In this document: positions 1 through 11,484 of the stretch, in pieces | Numbering within the stretch: position 1 is the first letter of the stretch | Layout of the letters: each line of letters starts with the position of its first letter | Assembly: GCA_016271365.2 (NCBI GenBank) | Contig: CM057456.1 | Span: forward strand, 659,211,501 to 659,275,500 | DNA from: Neoceratodus forsteri | Lineage: Eukaryota; Chordata; Ceratodontiformes; Ceratodontidae | Length of the DNA: 64,000 nucleotides | Reading direction: 5' to 3' | Notes under the pieces: generated by a model | Told to the model about the DNA's origin: nothing | The model's input: only the letters and a program-made list of their open reading frames with translations | The model's database searches: none | Made by a program: the position numbers and the translations under genes

Positions 1-1843
1 TTAATAAGGACAAAAGAAGGCTACTGCCCATCGAGATTGTCCCCCACCACTATGGTGGGAAAAGTTATACCCAGGAGTAATAAGACTTCATCCAGTTATC
101 CAGACCTTTTTTAAATGAAAGGTTCGAACTACTTTCGACCAAATATTGAGGAAGCTTGTTCCAAATTCTTGGAGTTCTCACCGTAAAGTAATTAAGCCTT
201 TTGTTCCTTATTGATTTATCCACATCAATTTGTTTATTATGGAGATGAGAGGATATCCTTCTACGTGAATATTTTAATCTGCATTGTTGCATTAGGTCCT
301 GGGAATTGTGGATTTTATGTAAAAGAAGTAGATCACCTCTTGTACGCCTAAATTCTAGTGAATGTAACCCAGTTTTTTGCAATCTATTCCTATAGTCCAT
401 CTTAGACAGATATGGAACCATTTTAGTCGCTCTCATCTGAATTTTTTCCAGTATATTAATATCTTGCCTTAAGTATGGACTGCAAAACTGAGAACCATAA
501 TCAGAATATGGTCTTACATAAGATCTATACAAGGGAATAATACATTCCTGCGTCCTAGTCACAAATGATCTTTGTATTCTGGTAAGTATCGCATTAGATA
601 TGTTAGCTATCCTTGCACAGTGATCAGTTGAAGACAGTTTGTTATTAACTAGTATTCCTAGGTCACGCTCTACTATTGATACCTTAAGGGGAGAATTATT
701 TAGGTAATATGTCAGTTTAGGATTGTTCCTTCCAAAATGCAATACATGACATTTGTCAGGATTGAGTAACATCTTATTTGCAACTGCCCATTTTTCAATA
801 ACTTTTAAGTTATTTGTAATGGATTCCCTATCTAAAATTGTAGATACAGGCCCTCCCAGTTTGGTATCGTCAGCAAATCTGGAGAGGAGATTGTCAGAGT
901 TAACCTGTAAATCGCTTATAAAAATATTGAATAGAGTAGGTCCAAGAACTGAACCCTGAGGAACCCCACTAGTCACACTGTGAACTTCTGAAAGAACACC
1001 ATTTACTCTGACGCACTGTTCTCTGTTGAATAACCATTCAGAAACCCACTTAATTATGTACTGTGAAAATCCAAGTTCAACCATTTTATCAAGCAGCACA
1101 TCATGAGGAACCATGTCAAAAGCTTTACTGTAGTCAAGGAGTTCCACATCCATAGGGATTATGTTATCAAGTCCTATACTAATATAGTTATAAAAAGCTA
1201 CCAAATTTGTGGTACAAGAATACCCTTGTATAAATCCATGCTGAGTCCAATCATTTAAGTTTTTTTTAGTTGTTTCATTTTCTAATAATGTTTTGACAAT
1301 TTTCTCCATTAATTTGCTGATGACTGAGGTTAAACTTATTGGTCGGTAATTCTCAGGCTGTGAATGATTACCCTTCTTAAATATTGGTATAACAATAGCC
1401 ATTGCCTAATCATGAGGAATAGCCACTTCACCTAAAGATTTGTTAAAAATAATGGTCAAAGGCTTAGTTATAGCTTCTGCTGTTTCTAATTGAAAAGTGG
1501 AATTAACATTATCTGGTCCTGGGCTAGTATTTCTTTTGAGGGAACGAATTGCTTCAAGGGTATCATTTTCAGTAATAATATAGACAGAAGAGTTTTCATC
1601 TGATTGCATAAGAAGTTTAGGAACTGCTTTTTTTGTAAATACAGAGCAAAACTGATTATTGAATGTATTTGCAATATCCCTATCGGTAGAAATAGTAGAG
1701 TTGTTTACACATAAAGGACCCATATATCTACCATTCATTTTTTTATTATTAAGGTAGGAAAATAATGATTTATAACTATCTTTGGAGTGAGCCAAGCGAA
1801 ACTCCAAGTTCTTTTTAGATTGTAAAATGTACAATAATTGAGG
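1..1843 (-). mobile_element. CR1/L2-clade LINE copy C1, ORF2 3' two-thirds
   Basis: This is a 5'-truncated non-LTR retrotransposon read on the minus strand; the window starts inside its 3' end. One reading frame runs from 1834 to 65 and is broken only by an in-frame TAG at 1406-1408. It encodes the linker before the reverse transcriptase (RT), then RT with NYRPISLTS, DYSKAFDMVPHD, SGVPQGSVLGP and the catalytic FADDTK, then the RRTRGDLLLLHKIHN and C-terminal RIWNKLPQYLVES blocks. A single lesion over about 590 codons makes this the youngest-looking LINE here. Its protein is clearly different from the other CR1 copies in the window, so it is a separate family. The endonuclease and ORF1 are missing. 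Confidence 0.85.
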
Positions 1844-2045
1844 AGTTCATAGGGCTAAATGCATTCTTGTGACTAGAACTGAGAGCAGAGGCAATTGTGC
1901 ATAGGTAACATCATGTACAGACATGTTTGAGGAGTACAATAGCAAGAACAAGTTAATTAATAGTTCAGATTGTCTAAATGCTAGGCATTTGGCATGTTCT
2001 TTTGACACAGGATGCTAGGAAGTGGACAAAAAGAGGGTGGTAACA
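1844..2045. other. unassigned spacer
   Basis: No open frame, repeat or element end was recognised between LINE copies C1 and C2. Confidence 0.4.
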
Positions 2046-3790
2046 TAGAAACATAGACTTTGATGGCAGATAAGGACTGCTTGGCCCACCTAGTCTGCCC
2101 ATTTCCCTACCTAGAGGATAAGCTGCAGATCCTAGTTAACCAACAGCCTATTTCTTCCTACTCCCCACAAAAATTGCCTTATGTCTGTCCCATGCATTCT
2201 TGAATTCTCCCACAGTTTTAGACCCCACAACCTCCTCAGGAAGGCTGTTCCATGCATCCACCACCCTCTCTGTGAAAAATACCTCCTCACATTGCCCTGA
2301 GCCGTCCCCTCTCTATCTTGAATTGTGTCCCCTTTACTTGCTCATCTCTTTTCTGAAAGATGCTACCTCTTTGACTTTGTTGATTCCACTGAGGTACTTA
2401 AACGTTTCTATCATGTCCCCCCCTCCTTTCCTCAAGGCTATACATATTAAGCTCCTTTAGTCTCTCCTCATACGGCTTTTCTTGCAGACCCTGCACCATT
2501 TTAGTTGCCCTCCTCTGAACAGCCTCCATCCTGTCTATGTCCTTGCGGAGATGGGGTCTCCAGAACGGGATGCAGTACTCCAGATGGGGTCTCACCAACT
2601 GTCTGTACAGAGGGATGATAACTTCCTGTTTTCTGCTGGTGATGCCTCACCCTATACATCCCAGTATCCCCCCAGCCCTCCCTACTGCCTTCTCACATTG
2701 CTTGCCAACCTTAAGGTTATCTGATATGATTACTCCCAGGTCCCTTTCCATTTTGTTGTTGTTACTACCTCCCCCACTGTGTAATCTTCCCCTGGGTTTT
2801 TGTTTCCCAGGTGCTTTATTTTGCACTTCTTTGCATTGAATCCAAGCTGCCATACTTCTGACCATTCCTCCAACCTTGCCAAGTCCCTTCTCATCCTTTT
2901 CACGCCTCCTTGTGTATCAACCCTGTTGCAGATCTTTGTGTCATCTGCAAAGAGGCATACTTTTTCTTCCAGTCCCTCTGCAATGTCACTTATAAAGACA
3001 TTAAAAAGGACTGGACCCAATACTGAACCCTGCGGTACCCCACTAGTAACCCCTCTTTCTTCAGTGTGGACTCCATTTACAATTATCTTCTGTGTCCTGT
3101 TGTCTAGCCAATGTTTTACCCAGGCTACCACCCTGGGACCCACTCCCAGGCTGGTTAATTTGACTATTAATCTTTGTGTGGGACTGTGTCAAATGCCTTG
3201 CTAAAGTCTAGGTAGGCCATGTCCACAGCCCCTCCCTGGTCTACTACTTTGGTCACCCAGTCAAAGAAATCAATTAGATTTGTCTGACATGACCTTTCTG
3301 CTGTGAACCCATGCTGCTTTGGGTCCTGTGCCCCACTGGCCTCTAGGTACTCAATAGTTCTTTCCTTCAGAAGTGATTCCATCACTTTCCCTACCACAGA
3401 GGTCAAACTGACAGGTCTGTAGTTTCCTGCCTCTGTCTTGGTCCCACTTTTGTGTAGGGGAATCACATCTGCCTTCCTCCAGTCCTCAGGTACCACACCA
3501 TCCTCCCATAATTTGTTAAAAAGGGTAGTCAGTGGTGTCACTAGTTCTCTGCTTAATTCTTTTAGAATTCTGGGGTGAATTCCATTTGGTCTCATTGCTT
3601 TGTCCACCTTCAGTTTTAGAAGTTCTTTCAAAACCCTTTCTTCTGTGAAAGGACTGGGATTGACCCCCCCTCTCCAGAGTGCTTCTGTTAATTGGATTAG
3701 GCACCCCTCACCTCCTCTTTTGTGAATACTGATCAGAAGTATTCATTCAGTATCCCTGCTTTTTCACTGTCCCTCTCTGCCCACCCACTC
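2046..3790 (-). mobile_element. CR1 copy C2, 5'-truncated
   Basis: The 3' end is marked by the CATAGAAACATAG tail at 2046, followed on the plus strand by the family's typical GGCAGATAAGGA...CCCA block. ORF2 is in pieces: RT start with NYRPVSLTSVVGK and LDFSKAFDTVPHK (3631-3167), RT core with TSGVPQGSVLGP and LFADDTKI (3143-2730), and the [20 protein letters not shown]-terminal block (2598-2398). Several frameshifts separate them. The copy stops at about 3790 in the linker ahead of RT. It belongs to the same family as C4, C5 and C6. Confidence 0.85.
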
Positions 3791-3837
3791 TCTTGAAACT
3801 CAAGATCTTCTTCTTCTTCTTCTTGAAATTCAAGCTC

Positions 3838-4149
3838 TTGAAACGCGCCGCTCCCATCGTTGCCTCACCCATAGCTAAAATCTTTAACCTATCTCTGTGC
3901 CACAGCACAGTCCCCAGCATCTGGAAAAGAGCAAAAGTTACTCCCATATTTAAAAAAGGAGACTCCACAGATATTAACTACTGGCCCATAGCCATTCTCT
4001 CCGTTCTTAGTAAAATACTCGAAAAACTAGTTGCCAAGCAAACCATCTCCTTCCTACTAGAACATAACCTTCTCTCCAACTCCCAGCACAGCTTCCGCAA
4101 AGGCCACAGCACTGCCATGGCTCTCCTAAAATTCACTAATGATACAGTA
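3838..4149 (+). mobile_element. L2-type LINE copy L2-A, upstream part
   Basis: The plus strand encodes an L2-type RT start: AAPIVASPIAKIFNLSL, WKRAKVTPIFKKGD, then the LSNSQHSFRKGHSTAMALL block, ending abruptly in FTNDT. The next expected block (VDKGLLTGAVFI.LT..FDLVNH) is found on the same strand from 8318 on. The copy has therefore been split by the intervening CR1 C3. A short CTT-rich stretch (3806-3838) lies before it. Confidence 0.8.
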
Positions 4150-4329
4150 TAGTAGGTTGAATTAGCGTTGGTGATATTTAGCACAAGTCATATAGAAACA
4201 TAGAAACATAGAAGTTGATGGCAGATAAGGACCGCAAGGCCCATCCAGTCTGCCCATTTCTTTTTCTACCTTATAAATGTGCCATTGGTCTTTGCTCTGT
4301 CAGTGGCCTGTCTATTCATACTCATTTGT

Positions 4330-7100
4330 ATTGCTCCTTATGCCTATCCCATGCCTGTTTGAAGCCCTGCACTGTATTCATAGCCACCATTTCTTGAGTT
4401 TGGCCATTCCATGCATCCACCACCCTTTCTGTGAAAAATAATTTCCTCACATTCCCCCTTAATCAGCCCCCCTCTAATCTCATGCTGTGTCATCTTGTCC
4501 TGCTATTTTTCTTATATTTAAACATGTTAGACTCTTTCACCTTGTTAATGCCCTTAAGGTGTTTGAATGCCTCGATCATATCACCTCTCTTCCTCCTTTG
4601 CTCAAGGGTATACATATTGAGCTCTGTTAATCTGTCCTCATATGTCTTCTGATGCAGTCCCTACACCATTTTGGTTGCTCTTCTCTGGACTGCCTCAATT
4701 TGGTTAATGTCCTTGTGAAGGTGTGGCCTCCAATACTGCACACAGTACTCCAGATGGGGCCTAACCAGTGTCTTGTAAAGAGGGATTATTTCCTCCCTTT
4801 TACGACTTGTGATACCCCTACTAATACACCCTAACACCCCTAGCCTTACCTACTGCTTTAGAGGTCTGCTTGGATGATTTCAGGTCATCAGTGATGATGA
4901 TGCCCAAGTCTCTTTCTTCCTTTGTGACTGCTAGCAACCCTCCCAGCCTATAGGTAGCTTCAGGGTTTCTCTTCTATGTGCATGATCTTGCACTGCTTTG
5001 CATTAAATCCCAGTTGCCACTCTTCTGACCATTTTGCTAGTTTATCCAGATCTCTTCTCATTCTGCCCACCCCATCTGGATCATCTACTCTGTTGCAGAT
5101 CTTGGTGTCATCTGCAAACTGACAAGCCTTACCCCCTAGTCCATCTGCAAGGTCACTAATGAAGATGTTGAAGAGGACTGGCCCCAGGACTGATCCCTGA
5201 GGTACCCCACTTGTGACTTGCATCTCTTCTGACTGTATATCATTTACCACCACTCTCTGTTTTCTGCCCGTCAACCAGTTTGCCACCCAGTTGACCAACT
5301 TCTGACCCACCCCAAGCCTACCCAGCTTATTTATCAATCTTCTATGTGGAACAGTGTCAAAAGCTTTGCTGAAGTCAAGGTAGGCGACATCAGCTGCTCC
5401 CCCTTGGTCCACCACTCTGGTTACCCAGTCAAAGAAATCTATGAGATTAGTTTGACAGGACCTTCCTTTTGTAAACCCATGCTGTCTTGGATTCTGTGCC
5501 CCTATGGATTCCAGGTGTTGCACTATCCTTTCCTTAAGGAGTGCCTCCATAATCTTGCCCACTACTGAGGTAAGACTGACTGGTCTGTAGTTCCCTGCCT
5601 CCTCCCTGCTACCACTCTTGTGGAGCGGGATCACATGAGCCCTTCTCCAGTCTTCTGGGACCTCTCCTGTGCTCAGAGACTCACTAAACAGTTCTGCTAA
5701 TGGCTCTGCTAGTTCCACCTTTAGCTCCTTAAGTACCCTGGGATGTATGCCATCAGGTCCCATTGCCTTGTCCACCCTGAGCTTAGCAAGCTCTTGTAGG
5801 ACCCTTTCTTTTGTGAAGGGAGTAGTGCTCACCTCCCTCCCCTGTGTCCATGGTGCTGAGCTGTGGGCCCTGCCCTACCTTCTCTTCAGTAAATACTGAA
5901 CAAAAGTATCTATTTAGGATAGATGCTTTACATGGTCCTCCTCACATGCTCCTTTTCTCCATTGCTTAGCAATATCCTCTGGACTTTCTCCTTTCACTAA
6001 TGTATCTATAGAAAGTCTTGTCACCTTCTTTACTGTTTGTGCTAGTGTTTCCTCAGTTTGGGACTTTGCCTGCCTTACTGCCTTCCTGCTTCCCTTAGGG
6101 CAGTTTGGTATGCCTCCCTATCTTCATCCCGCTGTGTTCCTTTATATTTCCTGAAGGCCAGCCTTTTGGCTCTGACCTTTTCTGCTACTGTATTTGAGAA
6201 CCAAAGTGGTTTCCTTCTTCTTTTGCACTTCCTTTTCTGTCTAATACAATGGGATGTTGCTTCAAGTATTGCATCCTTAATGCTTGCCCACTTTGCCTGT
6301 ACCCCTCACCTGTGTTTCTTTTTGCCAGGGCTAGCTTAACTCTGTTGGCCATCTTATCAAAGTCAGCTCCTCTGAAGTCCCATATTTTTGCCTTGGAATG
6401 GGATGATTTAGATGAAGTAGCCAAATTGAACCATACCATGTGATGGTCACTGGCCCCCAGGTGACCTTCTACCTGGAGATCTGTGATCCCTTCCCTGTTA
6501 GTCAGTACTAGATCTAGGATAGCCCTGTCTCTTGTGGGTTGTTGTACCAGTTGTTTGAGGCCCTCCCCCTACAGGGAATCCACTATGTGTCTAGTTCTGG
6601 CAGATGTTCCTGCTGGTATTGACCAATCTGTATCCGGCATGTTGAAGTCTCCCATTATCAGAACCTCCCCTTTAGCTGTCATGTTTTGTATATCTTCTAA
6701 CAGTAATGTGTCTATGTCCTCCCCCTGGTCTGGGGCCTGTAGACAACCCCAGTTCTTATGGCTGTCCCATTTCCTGTTTCCAGGGTGATCCACAGTTCTT
6801 CTGGCTCCTTATGTGTATTATGAATTTCTGTAGCTTTGATATTTTCATTGACATACAGGGCCACTCCCCCCCTTTTGCATCTCGGTCCCTTCTGAACAAT
6901 ACATAGCCAGGTACTGAAGTCTCCCAAGTGTGGTTACTGGTAAACCACGTCTCACTAATTGCTACTATGTCCAGTTTAGCCTCTGACATTATTGCCTGCA
7001 GGTCTGAGATCTTATTTCCCAGGCTGTGAGCATTTGTGTGCATGATTTTCCATTGGCCAGATTTCGTGTGTTAGTTGTTGGGTGAGGTTTGGCATTACCC
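4330..7100 (-). pseudogene. C3 ORF2: APE endonuclease plus reverse transcriptase, broken
   Basis: ORF2 of a CR1 makes the enzyme that nicks the target and copies the RNA in place. Endonuclease blocks are seen as TNAHSLGNKISDL and AISETW (7043 on), GGVALYVNENIKA (6927 on) and LIMGDFNMPDTDW (6793 on), in different frames. RT is open from 5832 to 4960 with MGPDGIHPRVLKEL, NYRPVSLTSVVGKIME, LDFSKAFDTVPHR, TSGVPQGSVLGP and FADDTKICNRV. The FADD catalytic aspartates are intact. The remainder, down to about 4330, is the C-terminal domain in shifted frames. Multiple indels make it non-functional. Confidence 0.8.
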
Positions 7101-7246
7101 TGTGCCGTCGTATGGGAGACAAACCTTTTTCTTACCTGGTGATGCAAATGAACGCAAACATGCTGAATCCCTGTTTGACCACTAGCTGAGGGGAGGGGTG
7201 TTCTTCCCATTCGATGTATGGGGTGCTGCACCCTCCCATTTGCTAG

Positions 7247-8000
7247 TTTAAATATTCTGCAAAGACGCCAAACTTCTGCCCCGATGCACTGACTCCTTTA
7301 GTCAGATGCAGTCCATCAAATTTAAAGAACTTTGCTTCCAGAACTGTTGCCAGTTCCCTACAAATCCGTGTCCTTTTTCCTGGCACCAGCCCTTGAGCCA
7401 CATGTTTAGCTCCCCTAGCTCCCCTTCTCTGACCTTCCGTCCATCTGCCCTCCTCTCCCAGCCTGGTAGGATCTCAGAGAAGGAGATGCCGGACGAAATG
7501 GATGATAGTTTGTCACCCAGCCTGGTCAGGTGTTCCTTGGTCTCCACAACTGACTGGCTGGCGAGATAATTAATCCCTATGTGTACTAGGACATCAATGT
7601 TTTCTCCTGCTTTGTGAACAATTTTAGCAATGCAGTTAGTGTCTCTCCATGCTGATGTACTTGGGAGACATCTGACCATTACCCCTGGCTGGAGATGGGT
7701 ATCAACTCCCCGAATCATGAAGTCTCCTATGATCAGAAGTTTTTTGGATTCCCTTTTTGCTTTTTTTGTTTTGTTTCCTGATTTGGGTGAGTTTTGTTGT
7801 GTTAGCTCTGTGCAGGAGTGTCCTGCTCTGCAGTGTCTTCTGCCTCTTTGTTTGATTTCAGAGATAGAGGCAGATACCTGTTTGTAGTGTTTATATGGTT
7901 TTTGGAGGTAATATGTTGGAGAGCAGAGAGTGATGGGACACCCGATTTGCCCTTCCTAACCACCTGCCAATCTCCTGGTCCAACTACCCTCTGCGGTTGA
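7247..8000 (-). pseudogene. C3 ORF1 with SGNH-esterase-like domain
   Basis: CR1 ORF1 proteins often carry an SGNH/GDSL esterase domain thought to help the ribonucleoprotein meet lipid or RNA. Here block I reads as IIGDFMIRGVD (7718 upstream; GDS has become GDF, losing the nucleophile serine), block III as LVHIGINYL (usually GxND), and block V as FDGLHLT in a second frame near 7300, followed by AEYLN and a stop at about 7247. One frameshift separates blocks III and V. The true start was not located; 8000 is an estimate. Confidence 0.65.
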
Positions 8001-8317
8001 GGTTTTTCTGTTGGATGTTGGGGAAATGGCGGGTGGTTCTTATAATGTATTTCCTCTTGAATATGAAATTTGAGGCGTGCAATCTCTGCCCATGCTGCCC
8101 AGAGCTGAGCCCTAAGATGTCCAATGGCCCAGCCCAGTCAACCTTCTATTCATATTCGCATCTGACAGAATTAGCACAGACAGGTTACTCTTTAATACAG
8201 TGCTACTGACAATCAACTGTCCATTATTTTTCTCTGTTCATTTTCACTGATTGTCAGCAATAGCAAATATAGCAAAAATAAACAGATAGTGAAAATAACT
8301 TTCTGCACAGTACCTAT

Positions 8318-10100
8318 ACTGCAGTGGACAAAGGCCTCCTGACCGGGGCAGTCTTTATCAAACTAACTAATGTGTTTGATCTTGTAAACCACTCCTTTCT
8401 CCTCAACAAGCTCTGATCCCTTGGCTTCTCCACAGAAGCAGTGGCCTGGTTCCATAGCTACTTGTTAGACAGGAAGAAAGCTGTGAATTATAACTCCATC
8501 CTGTCCAAACTCTCCACCATAAATACTGGTGTTCCACAAAGATCCATTCTGGGTCCCCTACTTTTTTCTATCTTTATAAACGATCTTCCCTTGCCCCTCT
8601 CCTGAGTGCTCGGCTCTGTTATATGCGGATGACCTTGTCTCTACTCCAGTGCCGGGAACATCTCTGACATTAATCGCTCTCTCTCTCCTCGGACTTCATC
8701 CACATTCAATCCTGGTTGACAGCAAATGCCCTTGTTCTAAACGTGGGAAAGATGAACTCCATGCTCTTCGGCTCCCCAGCTACACTCAGAACTAACCAGA
8801 ACCCTCTCAAAATCTTTTGCTTCGATGGCGCACTTTTGACCGATACTAGCTCCTTCAAATACCTGGGCATCCTGCTCGATGAATCTCTGGGTTTCAATCA
8901 ACACATTACTGCCACCTGCAAGTCTGTAAATGCTGAACCTGGGAGTGCCTACCGGACTAGTTATGCCCTTACCCCATCTACCAGCCTCGCTGTCGCGCAA
9001 GGCATTCTGCTACCGGCACTATCTTATGGCTCGTCACTTACCAAGGAGTTTCTAAAACTTCTCTTCACAAGTGGGACATCATCTATAATAACTTCCGCAG
9101 ATATGCCTCAGCATCCCCTCAATACAAGCACCACTGTCAGCTTTATGCCAACCTAAACTGGCCCTCCCCTATGGCATATCGGCTTCATTCCCTTGGATCT
9201 CTCATTGACAGCATCACCAGATCAGGTCTCCCCCAATCCCTAGCCGCCATGCTGGAAGCACAAGCCATATCCTATGAGCTTCGATCCACTGATCAAACAC
9301 CTCTCAACATTCCCAGATGCAAGACTGTTATGGGCAAGCGGGCTTTCTTGCATGCTGCACTGAAATATTGGAACTCTCTTCCCCAATCAGTTCGTCTTGC
9401 TCCGACTCATGCCTGCTTCAAGAAGCTACACCATGATCATCTACTTGGTTCAACCCTCTGTGCCTGCTTTCACCCTCAGTAGACCCTCTCACCTTCCATC
9501 CTCTGGCCTTTCACTGCCTTTCTGTCCTCAACTCTCTTCTCTACCCTACCTCTGTCTTTCCACTACCCACCCTCATGCTTCACCCTCCTTCCCTCTCTCT
9601 CTCTCTCTCTATATATATATCCCCTAATTTCTCACCCACTTTTCCTTCCCCTGTCCCAAGCTTTGTATCTACACCCCCTTCTCTCTGCCTGGTTTTCTCT
9701 CTAAACTGTCACTCTACTACCCTCTTTGGATCTCTAGTTCTCTGGTTTTGCTCAAGATGATCAATTTGTGCTTAGAACACGTCTCAAATTTTGCACTGCA
9801 CTTTGTACCTTGTTTTAAGCTATCTCTCCCATTTTGCAACCCTAAATGGGTGATCTTGCACTTGCTATTTCTTCACTGTGTTTATGTTATCCCCTGTTAT
9901 CTATTGTTGATTTGTGTATATTGTACTCCTGTTTTACTGAAAATTGTTATAAACCTGCACCTGCTATTTTCACTTAATGCTGTACGCTACAAACTGCTTG
10001 TTGTCATTATACTCCTTGTACCTTCCCGGGTCGTGCCTGAAAATAGGCATTGCTATGCCTAGTGCACCCACCCGGTTCCCAAAAGCAAATAAATAAATAT
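8318..10100 (+). mobile_element. L2-A LINE, downstream part with 3' end
   Basis: This continues the L2 copy begun at 3838. RT is heavily broken before 8716, then open at 8716-9156 (TANALVLNVGKMNSMLFGS, FKYLGILLDESLGF, AYRTSYALTPSTSLAVAQGILLPALSYG) and 9171-9482 (the C-terminal KTVMGKRAFLHAALKYWNSLPQSVR block). The 3' UTR includes a CT-rich and short TA stretch and ends with CCCGGGTCGTGCCTGAAAAT, AGGC and an AAATAAATAAAT tail near 10100. The same 3' terminus occurs in L2-B. Confidence 0.8.
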
Positions 10101-10263
10101 CATGATATGTATTATGTTATAAGTGGTGCTGCCTGTAAGTATACTAAAGTATTCTACTTGCTCATATGCACTACATATGCTAACTGTCATTTCAATCATT
10201 AGGTAATATATTCACTTATAATTACAACTGCTTATTTTCTGACAAAAAAAACTTAATCACTAC

Positions 10264-10309
10264 CTGTTCATCAGAGAAATACCTTCTAGTGGACCTTTTT
10301 TTGTAACAT
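10264..10309 (-). pseudogene. transposase-like gene, exon H
   Basis: A 46-nt exon lies between a CAAATGCAG acceptor and a CAG/GTAGTG donor. Joined to the two bases left over from exon G it reads ICYKKRSTRRYFSDEQ without a stop. The family has a basic YR...KK...RW stretch at this point. Later exons were not found; L2-A occupies the downstream DNA. Confidence 0.5.
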
Positions 10310-10411
10310 CTGCATTTGTTTACAGTTGAAATGCATTGGTTGTCCCGTATGGCTTAAATGCTACAAGTATTATCATCCTCAACTTTGAAAATGTACTATT
10401 GTTATAATTAC

Positions 10412-10576
10412 ATTTTCTGTCCTTTCCTGTTCCAGAGATGAGTTTGTGATAAATGATGATTATAATCAATGGCGGCCAAAAGATTACGCATGCGAAATAC
10501 GGGAAACGTGTATGAATATCGCTTTGCAGCATACATGAGAATATGTTGCTGGAATTGTTCCAACTGTGCTGTACTC
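10412..10576 (-). pseudogene. transposase-like gene, exon G
   Basis: The acceptor is ATCATGCAG and the donor GTAATT. The exon is fully open and encodes STAQLEQFQQHIL, YAAKRYSYTFP and RNLLAAIDYNHH, the block that carries the conserved glutamate (LEQF). Its first base completes the AGG codon begun by exon F, so the YYLTFR/STAQ join is in phase across a 4.3-kb intron that contains CR1 copy C4. Confidence 0.7.
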
Positions 10577-10598
10577 CTGCATGATAAGAAAATACACT

Positions 10599-10617
10599 TA
10601 TATATATATATATATAT
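10599..10617. repeat. (TA)n microsatellite
   Basis: A short perfect TA run lies just upstream of the exon G acceptor (minus strand). Confidence 0.9.
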
Positions 10618-10619
10618 GA

Positions 10620-11484
10620 AAAGCATATTAAGGTCCTGCCTGCTAAGCAGACTATATTGTATCTGAATAGTTAAGCATTAATGCATGTCAGGGTGTGAGT
10701 CTGGACTTAATACATTGAGTTTATAGTCAGATAACCTCACTGTTACAGACACGCACTGACCAATCAGAGCTAGAATTCTTTTTTCCAATTGTATAATTAA
10801 GCATACACACACACTCTAGTCAGGTATTATGATTATACAATGTCTTCCTTGTGTTTTTTTTTTTTTTGATTTAACAAAAGAAAAAAATAGTTTTTCAGGC
10901 TGACTTGCTGGCTGGCACATCGTCCCGTGGGGTGATACTATGTTGTAAATCGTGTCAGCCAGCCAATTTTAGAACCATTGTACAACTGACTTTCTTGAAC
11001 AACATAATGTATTGCATTTTAAACATCAATAATTTCATTTATTTCTCTGACAATCTGTAACCATGCATCACAACTGTATAGTGTACGTAAATATTATTCT
11101 TCCAGAGCTAAAATTCACAGTTACTGTTTCTTCATTCTTTGGTCAACAATCATACAGTAAACTGACTATGAAGAACAACAGCTGACTGTCAATTTAAAAA
11201 AAAAATGTCTATGGGGGGGGTGAGGAGATTACAAAAACACTCCAACACTACACATCAATTTCTGTGGAGTTTTAAAATATTGGATAGTTTATTTAGTAAA
11301 CGGTAGCCTGATGAGCAGTTTTCTAAATTCAGATAAGCACTTCAGGGTTGCTGATCATGCTTGGCTTGCTATTCAGACATGGCCTGAGGCACTGTGCTTC
11401 AATATACTTCTTTCGAGACCTATTATCATAGGTTACAACTAGCCCAATTGAATACTATCATACCTGTCTACATCAATGTCATAC
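10620..11484. other. intron DNA, no recognised element
   Basis: No coding block was seen. There is a 15-base T run near 10853-10867 and an inverted pair GGCTGACTTGCTGGCTGGCAC / GTGTCAGCCAGCC at 10899-10964, which could be the trace of a small fold-back element. Confidence 0.4.

Larger units (their letters stand above)
4191..8150 (-). mobile_element. CR1 copy C3, nearly full length
   Basis: The 3' tail (TATAGAAACATAGAAACATAG on the plus strand) starts at 4191. Going up the minus strand come the 3' UTR, ORF2 RT, ORF2 endonuclease and an ORF1 with an SGNH-esterase signature, giving about 3.9 kb. This is the only CR1 copy here that keeps ORF1. It inserted into L2-A, which continues on both sides. 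The left edge (4150-4190) and right edge (8150-8317) hold short stretches I could not assign; ACAGTA occurs at both L2-A breakpoints and may be part of a target duplication. Confidence 0.8.
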
